Source: Winogradskyella sp.
Lineage (GTDB): Bacteria > Bacteroidota > Bacteroidia > Flavobacteriales > Flavobacteriaceae
Assembly: GCF_013213835.1 (NCBI RefSeq)
Contig: NZ_JABSSU010000003.1
Coordinates: 549,796 to 613,795 of the forward strand
DNA: 64,000 bases
Direction of reading: 5' to 3'
Positions 53,446 through 63,469 of this stretch are shown in pieces; the stretch's first letter is position 1; each line of letters starts with the position of its first letter. The translations under genes and the position numbers were made by a program. Below the pieces are notes generated by a model. The model was given only the letters and a program-made list of their open reading frames with translations. It did not search any database and was not told the origin of the DNA.

Positions 53446-54754
53446 AAGTTATATTCAATAAGGCCAAAGCATAAATAAATCCTGGGGCAGCAATACGCAT
53501 TGCCGAATGGTTAATAGTTGCAAACCAAAAAATTAAAAAGGCATAAAACAAGATATTTCGAGTATTATTTGCTCTGTAAAAAAGAGGTGCAAAGAATAAA
53601 ATCACTAAAATAATTACACCTAAAATTCCATGTTCGGATAAAATCCTACTTAACTCATTATGCGTAGCGACAACCTCACCTGAGTTCTGCAATCTCTGTT
53701 CTTTCATCCCACTAGCCCCAACACCTAAAAATGGATTATCTATAAAACCCTCTAGTTCACCAATAAAAATTTCAACTCTCCCTGCGGAAATATCTTCTTT
53801 CTCTCTGCCTTTTGCATCCTGATTTGCATAACGTTTATCAATCAACCCACTCGTTTGGCTAGAACTTACAACCCAAGTTGCTACAGAGACTAATAGTAAT
53901 AATACCAATGAAATACTAACTATTCTTCTATTTCTGTAATTTGATTTAAAATAATAAATAGTCAAAAAAGCCAGAATCATTAAAATGGCAGTAAAAATAC
54001 CACCACGACTAAACGTAATTATACCTCTGTAGCTTATAGCAGCAAAAATCATAATATTTACGACTTGTACTAGCATACTCTTTGACTTTAGAAAAAAGTT
54101 AACACAAAATACAAACATACCAATACCAAGGACTGTTGAAACTTGGTTTGGGCCAAAACCACCAGAAGCCGCAAAATTAGATTGTGTTCCACTAAAAATA
54201 TCTTCTAAACGAACCGTGTATAAGAACAGATAGGTTGTAAGACTTACTATGGGCAAACCTAAATAGAGTAGAATTGAATTGAGTTGATTTGAATTAATTT
54301 TTTTATTATAACAAAAGAGTGCTGAGATCCCTAAGCAAACTGGGCCACTTAATACGAAAGCAATATTCTTTCTTAAGTTAGAATCTAACCCTATATTGGT
54401 TGAAGCCACAACTATAGACGGGATAAGCAAAAACAAATACAATAAATAAGGATAAGACCTGTTAGACAGACCGCTAAAAATCATTCCCATAACCATAAAT
54501 AGTATGACCAAATACTTTGAAGATTCATAAAAAATCCCAGCTTTCGTCATTCTAAATAAAACCTCAACACCAACAATATAAGCACATGCACTAATTACAG
54601 AAATAGTTTTTTCATTAGGTAATGCTTTTATTATGTTGACTAAAAAATATGCTATAACTCCAAAGAAAAATAGACGTGGAAAAAAACCAACATAGTAAAG
54701 CAAAAACCCAAAAACGATGTGCAACGCTATTTTAGTTAGGTAATTGAATTTCAA
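53399..54754 (-). CDS. O-antigen ligase/polymerase (Wzy/WaaL-like)
   Basis: A multi-helix membrane protein of 451 residues, with about twelve hydrophobic segments and a large exported loop (about 290-355) that holds the Wzy_C pattern NPFLGVGASGM and THNELSRILSEHGILG. It polymerises repeat units or ligates the chain to lipid A core; these roles cannot be separated by sequence. It overlaps the next gene by 47 nt and is 10 nt after the previous one. Confidence 0.85.
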   Translation of the reverse strand: MKFNYLTKIALHIVFGFLLYYVGFFPRLFFFGVIAYFLVNIIKALPNEKTISVISACAYIVGVEVLFRMTKAGIFYESSKYLVILFMVMGMIFSGLSNRSYPYLLYLFLLIPSIVVASTNIGLDSNLRKNIAFVLSGPVCLGISALFCYNKKINSNQLNSILLYLGLPIVSLTTYLFLYTVRLEDIFSGTQSNFAASGGFGPNQVSTVLGIGMFVFCVNFFLKSKSMLVQVVNIMIFAAISYRGIITFSRGGIFTAILMILAFLTIYYFKSNYRNRRIVSISLVLLLLVSVATWVVSSSQTSGLIDKRYANQDAKGREKEDISAGRVEIFIGELEGFIDNPFLGVGASGMKEQRLQNSGEVVATHNELSRILSEHGILGVIILVILFFAPLFYRANNTRNILFYAFLIFWFATINHSAMRIAAPGFIYALALLNITYEKRSVHRKRLIEHR

Positions 54755-54764
54755 AATATAACGC

Positions 54765-55841
54765 TTATAAAATGGATTTATAAATTTCTAATATGTCTGA
54801 TAAAATTCGTTTTTCAGAATAGCTTTTGGAAACTTTCTTATTAAAATTCTTTGCACAAGATAATCTATAATCTTCATCTGAAATAAACATCTTTATACTG
54901 TCGGCAAATTTTTCTACATCATTACTTTGAACCAATTGACCTAAAGAATTATCACTAACCAACTTTTTACAGTCTCCTACATCAGTAACTATTACTGGTA
55001 GTTTTACCAAGCCATATTCTAACAATGCCAATGGTAAACCTTCAGATTTTGAGGACAATAATCCTATTTGGCATTGACTTATAATATTTAACACATCAGA
55101 TTTACTATCGTAAAAATGCACATTATCTTGAAGGTTTAACTCTTCTATTTTATTAAAAAATGTCTTAGAATATTCATCTTTAAAATCTTTACCAACACAA
55201 TGTAATGACCAATCTGAGAATTCAATATTAACCCTTTTAAAAGCCTCTAACAGCATTAGATGATTCTTCTGATCTCTTAGATTAGCCAGACATAATAAAC
55301 GTTTTCCGTCTTCTCCTTTTAAAATTGTGAGTCTTTCTTTTTTCTCAATTAATACAGGAAAGTTTTTTATATACTCAACGTTGTTAGATCTTAAGTACTT
55401 TAAAGACCATTCTTTCAAATTTTTATTAACACTAAACACATATGAAAAAAAGCTCGAACAAAGACTTAATACTCGCTTTGGTCTTTGGTCTAACATCTCA
55501 CTTTTACCATAATGATCGTGCCAAACAACCTTTACCCTTGGTATTAAAACCTTCACTAAAGAAGCTATAAAATACGATGAAGAATGCGCATGTATGATAT
55601 CTATATTATTGGACTTTACATATCTTCTCAATCTTAAAATTGCTTTTATATCTATAGTAGATGCACGCTTTAAAAACAAATAACCAATAGCATTATCTAT
55701 CGCATCTAACAATGAACCTTCATCTCTTGTAGTGCAAAGATGAGACTCAACTCCAAGCTTGGACAAACCATTTGCATAGTTTACAGCTAAACGTTCAGAT
55801 CCGCCAGCTTGTAATGTATCTATGAGCTGTAATACTTTCAT
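54765..55841 (-). CDS. GT4-type glycosyltransferase
   Basis: A GT-B enzyme with the N-terminal IDTLQAGGSERLAVNYA motif of the WbnH/PimB group and the nucleotide-binding pattern SKSEGLPLALLEYGLVKLPVI. Residues of about 1-175 bind the acceptor and 185-358 the donor. Its start overlaps the stop of the upstream gene by one base. The sugar is unknown. Confidence 0.88.
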   Translation of the reverse strand: MKVLQLIDTLQAGGSERLAVNYANGLSKLGVESHLCTTRDEGSLLDAIDNAIGYLFLKRASTIDIKAILRLRRYVKSNNIDIIHAHSSSYFIASLVKVLIPRVKVVWHDHYGKSEMLDQRPKRVLSLCSSFFSYVFSVNKNLKEWSLKYLRSNNVEYIKNFPVLIEKKERLTILKGEDGKRLLCLANLRDQKNHLMLLEAFKRVNIEFSDWSLHCVGKDFKDEYSKTFFNKIEELNLQDNVHFYDSKSDVLNIISQCQIGLLSSKSEGLPLALLEYGLVKLPVIVTDVGDCKKLVSDNSLGQLVQSNDVEKFADSIKMFISDEDYRLSCAKNFNKKVSKSYSEKRILSDILEIYKSIL

Positions 55842-56956
55842 TAATGCGCCAATAGTTTTTGAATTTCTTCCTCAAAATAATCTAAATTATATTGTTGAGA
55901 CCAATCTTTTGCAGCTTTTGATATTCTATTTAAATTCTTTTCTTCAATTGTGTTAATAATTTGGCTTACACACATGTCTTCATTATCGTCTACCAAAACT
56001 CCTCGTTCTCCATAATTAAGCATCCATGGCACACATGACACTTTGCTCGCTACCGGAATAACCCCATAAAACATAGCTTCTGCTATAGCCTTTGGCCAAC
56101 CTTCGCTCTTAGATAATAAAATGCTAAAATGAGCTATTCTTAGTGCTTTTTTAATATCATCTTTAGATACATTGCCTTTGAGATGAATTCTGGTTTCTAG
56201 ATTATTCTCTTTAATATAATCTTTTAATGATTGTCTTAAAACGCCATCTCCATAAAGATCTAAAGTAGAATCAATACTTTTTTTGTTCAATTGTTCAACA
56301 ATTTGAACCGCTTTTAAAGGTTGTTTTCCTTCTACTAGACTTCCTACAAACACAAAACGAAGCGTTGAAGTAAAATCTTTTTGAATGGATTTCTCAACTT
56401 CTGAAGCATTAAATGATGCCGTAAAAAATGACTTTATATTTTTAGTTTGCTTAGGCCAATTACCATAAACCAAAGTTTGCATTCGCTTTGTAAAAAAAGT
56501 ATTCCTCAATATCTTTTTCTGAATTCTATAGCTTAAAGGTTGTTTACTTTTTGGATCCCAATTACCAGCATATTTGGCTGTTTTAAACTTATACGGAAAG
56601 CATATCTGAATAAACGCACCAAACATACCAATATTTCCTGGACATCTTAAATGTATATGGTTTGCACGCATACAAGCTACAAAAATCTTCCACTTTATTA
56701 CTGGTATCTTAAAAAGTGATTTTAGAGCATGTGTAAAAGATGTAAACTGAATAATCGGAATTTTAGAGAATCTGAGATTAGAATGTACATAACAAGCATC
56801 TATTTTGGTCAATTCACCTTTTTTTAAAGGTGCTACAACTTCAACCTCATCAACATGTTTTAGCCACAAATTCATTTCTTGTATGTATGGTTCATAACCA
56901 TAATACTTTCCTTCTTTTTGAATATGTTCTACATGTGTAATTATGAGGAATTTCAT
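55841..56956 (-). CDS. GT4-type glycosyltransferase
   Basis: A GT-B fold with the donor motif FSILLSKSEGWPKAIAEAMF and FVFVGSLVEGKQPLKAV. The N-terminal half (about 1-180) is divergent. It overlaps the upstream glycosyltransferase gene by 4 nt (ATGA), a sign of coupled translation. Donor and acceptor are unknown. Confidence 0.85.
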   Translation of the reverse strand: MKFLIITHVEHIQKEGKYYGYEPYIQEMNLWLKHVDEVEVVAPLKKGELTKIDACYVHSNLRFSKIPIIQFTSFTHALKSLFKIPVIKWKIFVACMRANHIHLRCPGNIGMFGAFIQICFPYKFKTAKYAGNWDPKSKQPLSYRIQKKILRNTFFTKRMQTLVYGNWPKQTKNIKSFFTASFNASEVEKSIQKDFTSTLRFVFVGSLVEGKQPLKAVQIVEQLNKKSIDSTLDLYGDGVLRQSLKDYIKENNLETRIHLKGNVSKDDIKKALRIAHFSILLSKSEGWPKAIAEAMFYGVIPVASKVSCVPWMLNYGERGVLVDDNEDMCVSQIINTIEEKNLNRISKAAKDWSQQYNLDYFEEEIQKLLAH

Positions 56957-58101
56957 CCTAATGATTTATAAAATGCTATGTTTTTATCTACTATCGTATT
57001 CAGATTAAAGGTACTTTCTACATACTTTCTTCCGTTTTTTGCTATTTCAATACAAATTTCAGAATTATTTAATACCCACAAAATGTTACTAGAAATAGAA
57101 TCTATATTGTACGGATTACATAGCAAACCTGTTTCTTGATGATTTATAGTTTCTGGACCTGGACCTAATTCGGTAAACAGCACTACTTTTTCCATTGCCA
57201 TAGCTTCAGGCGCAACTAAACCTTGAGTTTCCATTAAAGATGGAAACACACAAACTCTTGCCGAAGCATATTGCTCTGAAAGCTCTTCTAAAGATACTAC
57301 ACCTTTAAAAACTATATGATTTTTGTACTCACCTAATTGAGGAATTACATAATCTTTTAGATATTGAATGTATGAACGTCCATCTTTAAAAAACCAATCT
57401 CTACCATATATTTCTAGTATGGTTTCTGGATAAACTTCTAAGACTTTTTTCATCGCAATGATTAACTGACGTATACCTTTCTTTTCACATACAGTTCCTG
57501 CAAATAATAGTTTATTATCATCAACTTTTATCTCAGGTTTTGGTTGAAATCTATCTAAATTAATTGGGTAATTTATCTTCGCATTAGGCTTGTTATGATA
57601 GCTTAAATACTTTGAAGTATGACTTTTCACATAGTCTGAAACTGCTATAAAACCATCTGCTTTTTTAAAGGCTCTTTTTTCCTGAAAACCTTTCCATATA
57701 TCAATACCTCTTTCTTCTGATTCTGCAAAAAAATGGTGTCCACCATGAAGCCTAATCACATATTTTATACCAGATATCTTCTTTATAAAAGCTAATCCTA
57801 ATTCTGGAGTTTCAACAATATCAATTGAATTTGCTATATGCAATTCTTTAATTTTTTTATTGAGTGATTTAAAATTAAAAAACCACGTTAACCATTTAAT
57901 CTTTTTCAATTTTAATCTATAAACATCTACACCTTCATCATTATACACTTCATCTATAAAGTCATATTGATTTACACCAACAATAGATACTTTGTGTCCT
58001 TCCTTAACCAAAGCTCTTGCAAATGTCTGTATAAAAGTACCTATTCCACCATGTGGATAGTTTGCCTTTGGATACTCGTGTGTAATAAAGCAAATATGCA
58101 T
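56953..58101 (-). CDS. GT4-type glycosyltransferase
   Basis: A GT-B enzyme with an N-terminal HEYPKANYPHGGIGTF loop and donor site VFPSLMETQGLVAPEAMAME. I choose ATG 58101 (MHICFITHEYP) over an upstream in-frame TTG at 58110, as it matches the usual first strand. It starts 1 nt after the preceding gene's stop. Confidence 0.87.
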   Translation of the reverse strand: MHICFITHEYPKANYPHGGIGTFIQTFARALVKEGHKVSIVGVNQYDFIDEVYNDEGVDVYRLKLKKIKWLTWFFNFKSLNKKIKELHIANSIDIVETPELGLAFIKKISGIKYVIRLHGGHHFFAESEERGIDIWKGFQEKRAFKKADGFIAVSDYVKSHTSKYLSYHNKPNAKINYPINLDRFQPKPEIKVDDNKLLFAGTVCEKKGIRQLIIAMKKVLEVYPETILEIYGRDWFFKDGRSYIQYLKDYVIPQLGEYKNHIVFKGVVSLEELSEQYASARVCVFPSLMETQGLVAPEAMAMEKVVLFTELGPGPETINHQETGLLCNPYNIDSISSNILWVLNNSEICIEIAKNGRKYVESTFNLNTIVDKNIAFYKSLG

Positions 58102-58102
58102 A

Positions 58103-59476
58103 CTACTCAATTAATAATTTTGAAATTTCTTCTGAGCTATTTATAGAAGAATCGTTTATAACTTTAAACCACTCTTTGCCTTTAGAGCTATTATCTTGCA
58201 TCACCTTTTCTATTAAAGGAATAAAATCCTCTTTAGAGTTAATCCAATACACAACATCTTTATGAGGCATTGACCTGAAGTGCTGGTACTTGTAAATTGT
58301 TTTCACAGACCAATTTTCAGCTGGCTTTACATCATAATTTAAATATGCAGACGCATTATTAAAATACGTAAAATCATGCGCCATTGTTGAACCTAAATTA
58401 ATTACCAAATCGCAATGCTTGCAAATATTAGCTAATAAGTTGACATCATCATAAATTGGATATATCTGAGTCCATTGTTTTTTTGTATTACTCCATACAG
58501 GCTCTATAGGAATAATTAAATGTTCATATTTATTTACAATTTCATCATATCTACCAGAAACATCTACAGGACTCCTTCTAAACACAATCTGAACTTTGTC
58601 TTTGTAATCACTAGAATTTATAGATTGTGCCAAATGCTCTAAATAATTTGGATCGTTAGGTGATGTGCGAACATCATCACCAGAAAAACAAATGGTAAAC
58701 CTGTTTGTGTCTAAATTATTATGCTTAAAAAATGTAACTCTTTCTAGTATGTTTGCATTTTCATATAAACTGAATTGTGGTGTACCTGTAATAATTACAT
58801 TGTCTTGTGAAATCTCTGGATAATACTTCTTAAATTCGTTTTTCATATGTTCTGACCATACCAAATACTTACTAGTTTTTATTGCTAATCTGGCTTTTGG
58901 TAAATTATCCCAAGAATATATTGCGCCTATAGTTTTTATCCCTAAAACTTCCGCTGCTTTAAAAACCGGAACTGCGTTAATAGCTCTTTGATGTGTGCAA
59001 AAAATTGCATCTGGTTTGTATTGCTTTAAAAACTCTAATTCATTAACAATGCTTGTTTCAATAGACTTCTGATATTTCTCTTCGAGCTTTAATATCTTGC
59101 TATAACTCTTATGCTTTATTATTCCATAGAATTCAACTAGTTTATAAAACCACTTCTTTTTACCTGTATGCGTTTTCTTCCAAGTGGCTAATAGTGTTGG
59201 ATTATCTTCTAGCTTTACGTAAAATAATAACCTTGCATAACAAATACTTTCTCTTAAAAATTTCTGTTGTAAAGTCTCACTATACTTTGGTAATTGTTTG
59301 GTAGTTAACTTAATATTATGCAATTGTTCTACTTCTGTAATAGCATCTTTGGAAAGCACATGATAAATGAGTAATTCTGTATTTGATTTGAGTAAATAAG
59401 AGATTAGTTCAGAGAATAAATAGTTTCTTATTCCTGTTCCGTCAGGTACTACAAATATTATTTTTTTCTTTTTCAA
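58103..59476 (-). CDS. Putative GT-B glycosyl/glycerophosphotransferase-like protein of unknown specificity
   Basis: This 457-residue cytosolic protein has a GT-B-like layout: an N-terminal Rossmann-like half (KIIFVVPDGTGIRNYLFSEL), an IYSWDNLPKARLAIK segment, the central NVIITGTPQF turn and a C-terminal CDLVINLGSTMAHDF motif. The last resembles the sites of CDP-glycerol transferases and of the LPS/Kdo transferase group. I cannot assign a family. It lies 8 nt after neuA-like. Confidence 0.5.
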   Translation of the reverse strand: MKKKKIIFVVPDGTGIRNYLFSELISYLLKSNTELLIYHVLSKDAITEVEQLHNIKLTTKQLPKYSETLQQKFLRESICYARLLFYVKLEDNPTLLATWKKTHTGKKKWFYKLVEFYGIIKHKSYSKILKLEEKYQKSIETSIVNELEFLKQYKPDAIFCTHQRAINAVPVFKAAEVLGIKTIGAIYSWDNLPKARLAIKTSKYLVWSEHMKNEFKKYYPEISQDNVIITGTPQFSLYENANILERVTFFKHNNLDTNRFTICFSGDDVRTSPNDPNYLEHLAQSINSSDYKDKVQIVFRRSPVDVSGRYDEIVNKYEHLIIPIEPVWSNTKKQWTQIYPIYDDVNLLANICKHCDLVINLGSTMAHDFTYFNNASAYLNYDVKPAENWSVKTIYKYQHFRSMPHKDVVYWINSKEDFIPLIEKVMQDNSSKGKEWFKVINDSSINSSEEISKLLIE

Positions 59477-59484
59477 GCTTTACT

Positions 59485-60192
59485 CTATTTGGAAAGTTTT
59501 TTTCTATTGACTAAATATTCTTCAGCTAATTTCCAATCTTCTTCTGTATCAATATTTATATCTTCTTGATTTGGTGATTCAATATAAGACATCTTAGAAC
59601 CGTAAAGAGAATTCTCTTCTAATACAATACTAGACTTAGTAATGTAAATACTTCCATTTCTATGATAAGCATCTGGTAAATCTTGTCTACGAGTTATAAT
59701 TTCTTCATCTCCTGTAGCAATATTTAGATAACCATCTTTATTTGACACAAAAGCCCAATGCGGGTTATAAACATGCGGTATTTTGGATACAGAGATTAAA
59801 GAATCTGAATCTTCTTTAATGAATTTATCTATAGCTTCATCTAAAAAATGAACCTCTCTAAATGGATACGTTACTTGCAATAAACAGACAGCATCAAAAG
59901 CTTCTCCTCTTTCTTTATAAAAATTTAATGTATGCTGAACAACAGATAAAGATGTTGAGTTATCTAAAGACAATTCACTTGGTCTAACAAAAGGTACTTC
60001 TGCGCCAAGAGATTTAGACACTTCTATAATCTCTTCATCCTCAGAACTTACAATAACACTGTGAAGCAGACTAGACTGTTGAGCTATTTCTATTGTATAT
60101 TGAATTAAAGGTTTACCATCTAATAACTTAATATTCTTTCTTGGTAGGCCTTTAGATCCACCTCTAGCTGGTATTAGACCTAATATTTTCAT
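59485..60192 (-). CDS. neuA: Acylneuraminate cytidylyltransferase (NeuA-like)
   Basis: It joins CTP to a nonulosonic acid, giving CMP-sugar donor. The motif IPARGGSKGLPRKNIK (residues 7-22), TSLSVVQHTL, VCLLQVTYPFR and HRNGSIYITK are typical. At 235 residues it is the single-domain form. It overlaps the upstream neuC by one base. Sialic acid versus legionaminic acid specificity is not decided. Confidence 0.9.
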   Translation of the reverse strand: MKILGLIPARGGSKGLPRKNIKLLDGKPLIQYTIEIAQQSSLLHSVIVSSEDEEIIEVSKSLGAEVPFVRPSELSLDNSTSLSVVQHTLNFYKERGEAFDAVCLLQVTYPFREVHFLDEAIDKFIKEDSDSLISVSKIPHVYNPHWAFVSNKDGYLNIATGDEEIITRRQDLPDAYHRNGSIYITKSSIVLEENSLYGSKMSYIESPNQEDINIDTEEDWKLAEEYLVNRKKLSK

Positions 60193-61349
60193 TAATAACT
60201 AATAGTTTTATGAAACTTAAGTTCTACTTTCGCTAAAACATCTGCTATCTTTTCACCAGAATTACCATCACCGTAAATGTGTTCGCTTTTAATATAATTA
60301 GCGTTCATTTGAGAACGAATAGCTTTTATAATATCTTCTTTATTATAATCTACATCGATTACATTATTTCCTCTAAGTCTTCTATTCTGTCTTGTACCTA
60401 TATTGACAACTGGCACTCCTAAAAATGAACATTCTCTTATACCGACACTAGAGTTTCCGACTAAACATTTAGAATTATACAATAGCTTTAAAAAATCATT
60501 AGATTCCATATTCTTAAAAAATCTAATGTTCCTAGGTTTTTCTAACTCTCTAAACGAACGAATTCCGTTAGAAGTACCATCTGCACCTGCATCTACATTA
60601 GGCCAAAACCAAAATGTTGGAACATCGAGTTCCTTTATAGCATTTAATGTTTTTAATACATCTTCTTTAGCTTGGCTATATTCATTGGTTACAGGATGCT
60701 GCATTACAACAACATAACCACTTTTCCAATCTTCTATTTCTCCTACACCACCATACTTTTCTACAGGATTAAAATCTAATTGAGGTTGAGACAATACATG
60801 CTTTGCGATATCAATTGATGGACAACCTGTATTAAAAACAACCTCGGGATTTTCTCCCATTTTTATTATACGTTGCTTAGCATCTTCTGAAGCTACCAAA
60901 TGTATATCTGCTAATTTAGTATTAGCGTGTCTTACTTTTTCATCAATATTACCCGTAACTTCACCACCTTGAATATGAATTAAAGGTATATTTTGATATG
61001 CTGCCGCTATGCTGGTAGCAATAGTCTCAAATCTATCTGCTATTGTAATCACAGCATCTGGTTTTAGATTATAAAACACATTAGAAAGCTCCATAACACC
61101 CAAACCTGTGGTTTTTGCCATGGCGGTTTTATTTTCGCCTTCTAAAACCATAAAAACTTTTTCGTCTATTTTAAAACCATCTTTCTCTATAAAATTTATT
61201 GCATTGCCATATCTATCTAATAATGCCGAGCCTGCAACTACCAATTGCAACTCAAGATTAGCATGATGTTGTATTGCTTTTAGTACTGTTTTTATTCTAC
61301 TATAAGATGGTCTTGCTGTTATAACAACACATATTTTCCTTTTACTCAT
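60192..61349 (-). CDS. neuC: Hydrolysing UDP-sugar 2-epimerase (NeuC/LegG-like)
   Basis: The enzyme releases the free 2-epimerised hexosamine from UDP-GlcNAc (NeuC) or the bacillosamine form (LegG). It shows the epimerase_2 pattern: TARPSYSRIKTVLKAI, IADRFETIATSIAAAY, IHIQGGEVTGNIDEKVRHANTK, VGNSSVGIRECSFLGVPVVN. A NeuC-type enzyme speaks against a pseudaminic acid route, which uses PseG. It overlaps neuB by 4 nt. Confidence 0.9.
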   Translation of the reverse strand: MSKRKICVVITARPSYSRIKTVLKAIQHHANLELQLVVAGSALLDRYGNAINFIEKDGFKIDEKVFMVLEGENKTAMAKTTGLGVMELSNVFYNLKPDAVITIADRFETIATSIAAAYQNIPLIHIQGGEVTGNIDEKVRHANTKLADIHLVASEDAKQRIIKMGENPEVVFNTGCPSIDIAKHVLSQPQLDFNPVEKYGGVGEIEDWKSGYVVVMQHPVTNEYSQAKEDVLKTLNAIKELDVPTFWFWPNVDAGADGTSNGIRSFRELEKPRNIRFFKNMESNDFLKLLYNSKCLVGNSSVGIRECSFLGVPVVNIGTRQNRRLRGNNVIDVDYNKEDIIKAIRSQMNANYIKSEHIYGDGNSGEKIADVLAKVELKFHKTISY

Positions 61350-62356
61350 ACCAAATCATTATAACTCAAAAAATCCCATTTCTTTTTATCAACTGCTAAA
61401 GTCTTACCTATTACTTCTTCAAACTCATTGGCAGATATTCCTTGTGCTTTTGGCTTTTTAGCTTCTAAATCATCAAAAGTTATGGTATAACCTGCTTTTA
61501 AATCTTTATTTATAGCCAAGGATTTTTCAAAAATATTTTTTAATTCTGTATATTTTGTATTATCAGTTTTATCTACTGGATGCTCTATTGATGTTGAAAT
61601 TTTTCTAACCGACTTTACTAATTCTTTAGTTTCATCTATTGTAAGTGATGACTTTGCATCTGGCCCAAACATTTCTTTATGAAATACTACATGAAATTCT
61701 AAAATTTCAGCCCCTAATGCTGTAGCTGCAATACAAGTTGATATATGTGAAGAATGATCTGAAAATCCAATACTAACATCATATCTTTCTTTTAATTCAG
61801 TTATAACATTAAAACCAAAATTTTCTGGAGATGTAGGGTATGATGTTGTGCATTGAAGTATTGAAAACTTAACATCTCTTTTCTTTAAAAAGTCTACCGT
61901 TTCATCTAACTCAGAATATGAACTCATCCCAGAAGAAAGTATGACTTCTTTTCCTGTATTGGCTATTTTAGAAAGCATTAATAAATTATTTACTTCTCCT
62001 GAACCAATTTTATAATACTTAACATCTAGTTTCTCTAGCCATTCTACAGCTAAATTACTAAACGGAGAACATATAAAGTCTAAACCAACTTCATCACAAT
62101 GTTGCTTTATCTCTTTCCATTGCTCAAAAGAAAAACTTGTACGTTTCCAATAATCAAACCTTGTTTTATCCTCATAAGAAAAATTAATCCTAAATGGTTC
62201 GTGCACACTACTTTCTGCTTCAGCAATATGCATTTGAAATTTTATAGCATTTATTCCTGTCGAAGCTAACACGTCTATATAAGAATGAAGCACACCAAGA
62301 CTTCCATCATGGGCTTGTGCTATTTCTGCAATTATATAGGGTTTTTTACTATTCAT
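61346..62356 (-). CDS. neuB: N-acetylneuraminate/legionaminate synthase (NeuB-like)
   Basis: It condenses phosphoenolpyruvate with the hexosamine to form a nine-carbon acid. The TIM barrel (about 1-260) has IIAEIAQAHDGSLG, KYYKIGSGEVNNL, ILSSGMSSYSEL, LQCTTSYPT and GFSDHS. The C-terminal SAF/antifreeze-like domain (about 280-336, KSLAINKDLKAGYTITFDDL) is complete. It is first of the neuB-neuC-neuA set. Confidence 0.92.
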   Translation of the reverse strand: MNSKKPYIIAEIAQAHDGSLGVLHSYIDVLASTGINAIKFQMHIAEAESSVHEPFRINFSYEDKTRFDYWKRTSFSFEQWKEIKQHCDEVGLDFICSPFSNLAVEWLEKLDVKYYKIGSGEVNNLLMLSKIANTGKEVILSSGMSSYSELDETVDFLKKRDVKFSILQCTTSYPTSPENFGFNVITELKERYDVSIGFSDHSSHISTCIAATALGAEILEFHVVFHKEMFGPDAKSSLTIDETKELVKSVRKISTSIEHPVDKTDNTKYTELKNIFEKSLAINKDLKAGYTITFDDLEAKKPKAQGISANEFEEVIGKTLAVDKKKWDFLSYNDLV

Positions 62357-62390
62357 TTCTATTATTAAAATTACAAAGATTAGTGTTATT

Positions 62391-63467
62391 TTATGCTATT
62401 GCGTTATAAAACTTACCTTCCCATTCATCATACGACCATACTGATGAAGCATTTTCTTCAGTGATTTTTAATTTTCCAAAACTTGTTTCTTTTCTAGCTT
62501 GTTCTAACTTATTCAGCCATAAATCAAAATTGTATTCGTCTTCTACTTGATAAGAATAATCTAATCCTGCCAATACTTCTGGAATTGCACCTTTGCTAGT
62601 TGTAATAACAGCATTACCTGATTTATAGGCTTCTATAAGTGAAAGTCCAAATCCTTCTTCGTACAAAGTGGTGAACATATAATAACTTCCAATCTGTAAA
62701 TATTTTGCGACTTCGTTATTTGGAATACGCCCTACATTAAAAACATTTGGATGATTTATAACTTGCGACGTTCCAATTAATATAATTTTTATTTCCTTAT
62801 TACGTTTTAGTAACTGGTTTGTTATTTCTTTAAAAATATGAAACCCTTTTTTTGGTCTATCATTAGCCATCCAAATTAAGATCTCTTCATCTTCTTTATA
62901 ACCTTTTATCTTTCGTGCAGATTTATAATCTTGAAAACTTAAAGGATAAAAAAGTTGAGAATCAACTGCATTACCAACTACTATTGAATTTGGAAAAGAT
63001 TCATAATTAAGTCTATTCTTTTTATGTGCCAATTGAGATAACCATAAAATTTTATCAACTGATTTTAGTACTTTATCATCTAGATTAAGATTAAAACCAT
63101 GAAACGAAAAGACGAGCTCCACTTCGCATTTTAATTTACTTTTAATTAAGGTGATCGATTGCAATAAATACTGATCATCCATTACAACAATAACTAATTT
63201 ATCTAATGTTTTTGATAGTCTTTTAAGCGCTTTTATATAATCTTTAGATACCCAACGCAGAAGTTGAATATTTCTAAGTGATTTCTTCCATGTAATAAAG
63301 TTTCCCTTTTTACAGTATAACGAAGATTTTAAAGCATCAGTAGGTGACAAAATATGAAGAAAAAAATCGGGATTATTGTCAATAAACTTCTCCATTCTTG
63401 TTGTCCAACTACCAATTTTGGAAGATGGTAAAGCTCTATTACTAACTAAAACTCTAGCTAATTTCAT
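62391..63467 (-). CDS. GT4-type glycosyltransferase
   Basis: A GT-B enzyme with donor motif FTTLYEEGFGLSLIEAYKSGNAVI and AIPEVLAG, preceded by ILIWMANDRPKKGFHIF. It starts 2 nt after the upstream gene ends. Specificity is unknown; it might transfer the nonulosonic acid or a neighbour sugar, though sialyltransferase motifs are absent. Confidence 0.87.
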   Translation of the reverse strand: MKLARVLVSNRALPSSKIGSWTTRMEKFIDNNPDFFLHILSPTDALKSSLYCKKGNFITWKKSLRNIQLLRWVSKDYIKALKRLSKTLDKLVIVVMDDQYLLQSITLIKSKLKCEVELVFSFHGFNLNLDDKVLKSVDKILWLSQLAHKKNRLNYESFPNSIVVGNAVDSQLFYPLSFQDYKSARKIKGYKEDEEILIWMANDRPKKGFHIFKEITNQLLKRNKEIKIILIGTSQVINHPNVFNVGRIPNNEVAKYLQIGSYYMFTTLYEEGFGLSLIEAYKSGNAVITTSKGAIPEVLAGLDYSYQVEDEYNFDLWLNKLEQARKETSFGKLKITEENASSVWSYDEWEGKFYNAIA

Positions 63468-63469
63468 TA

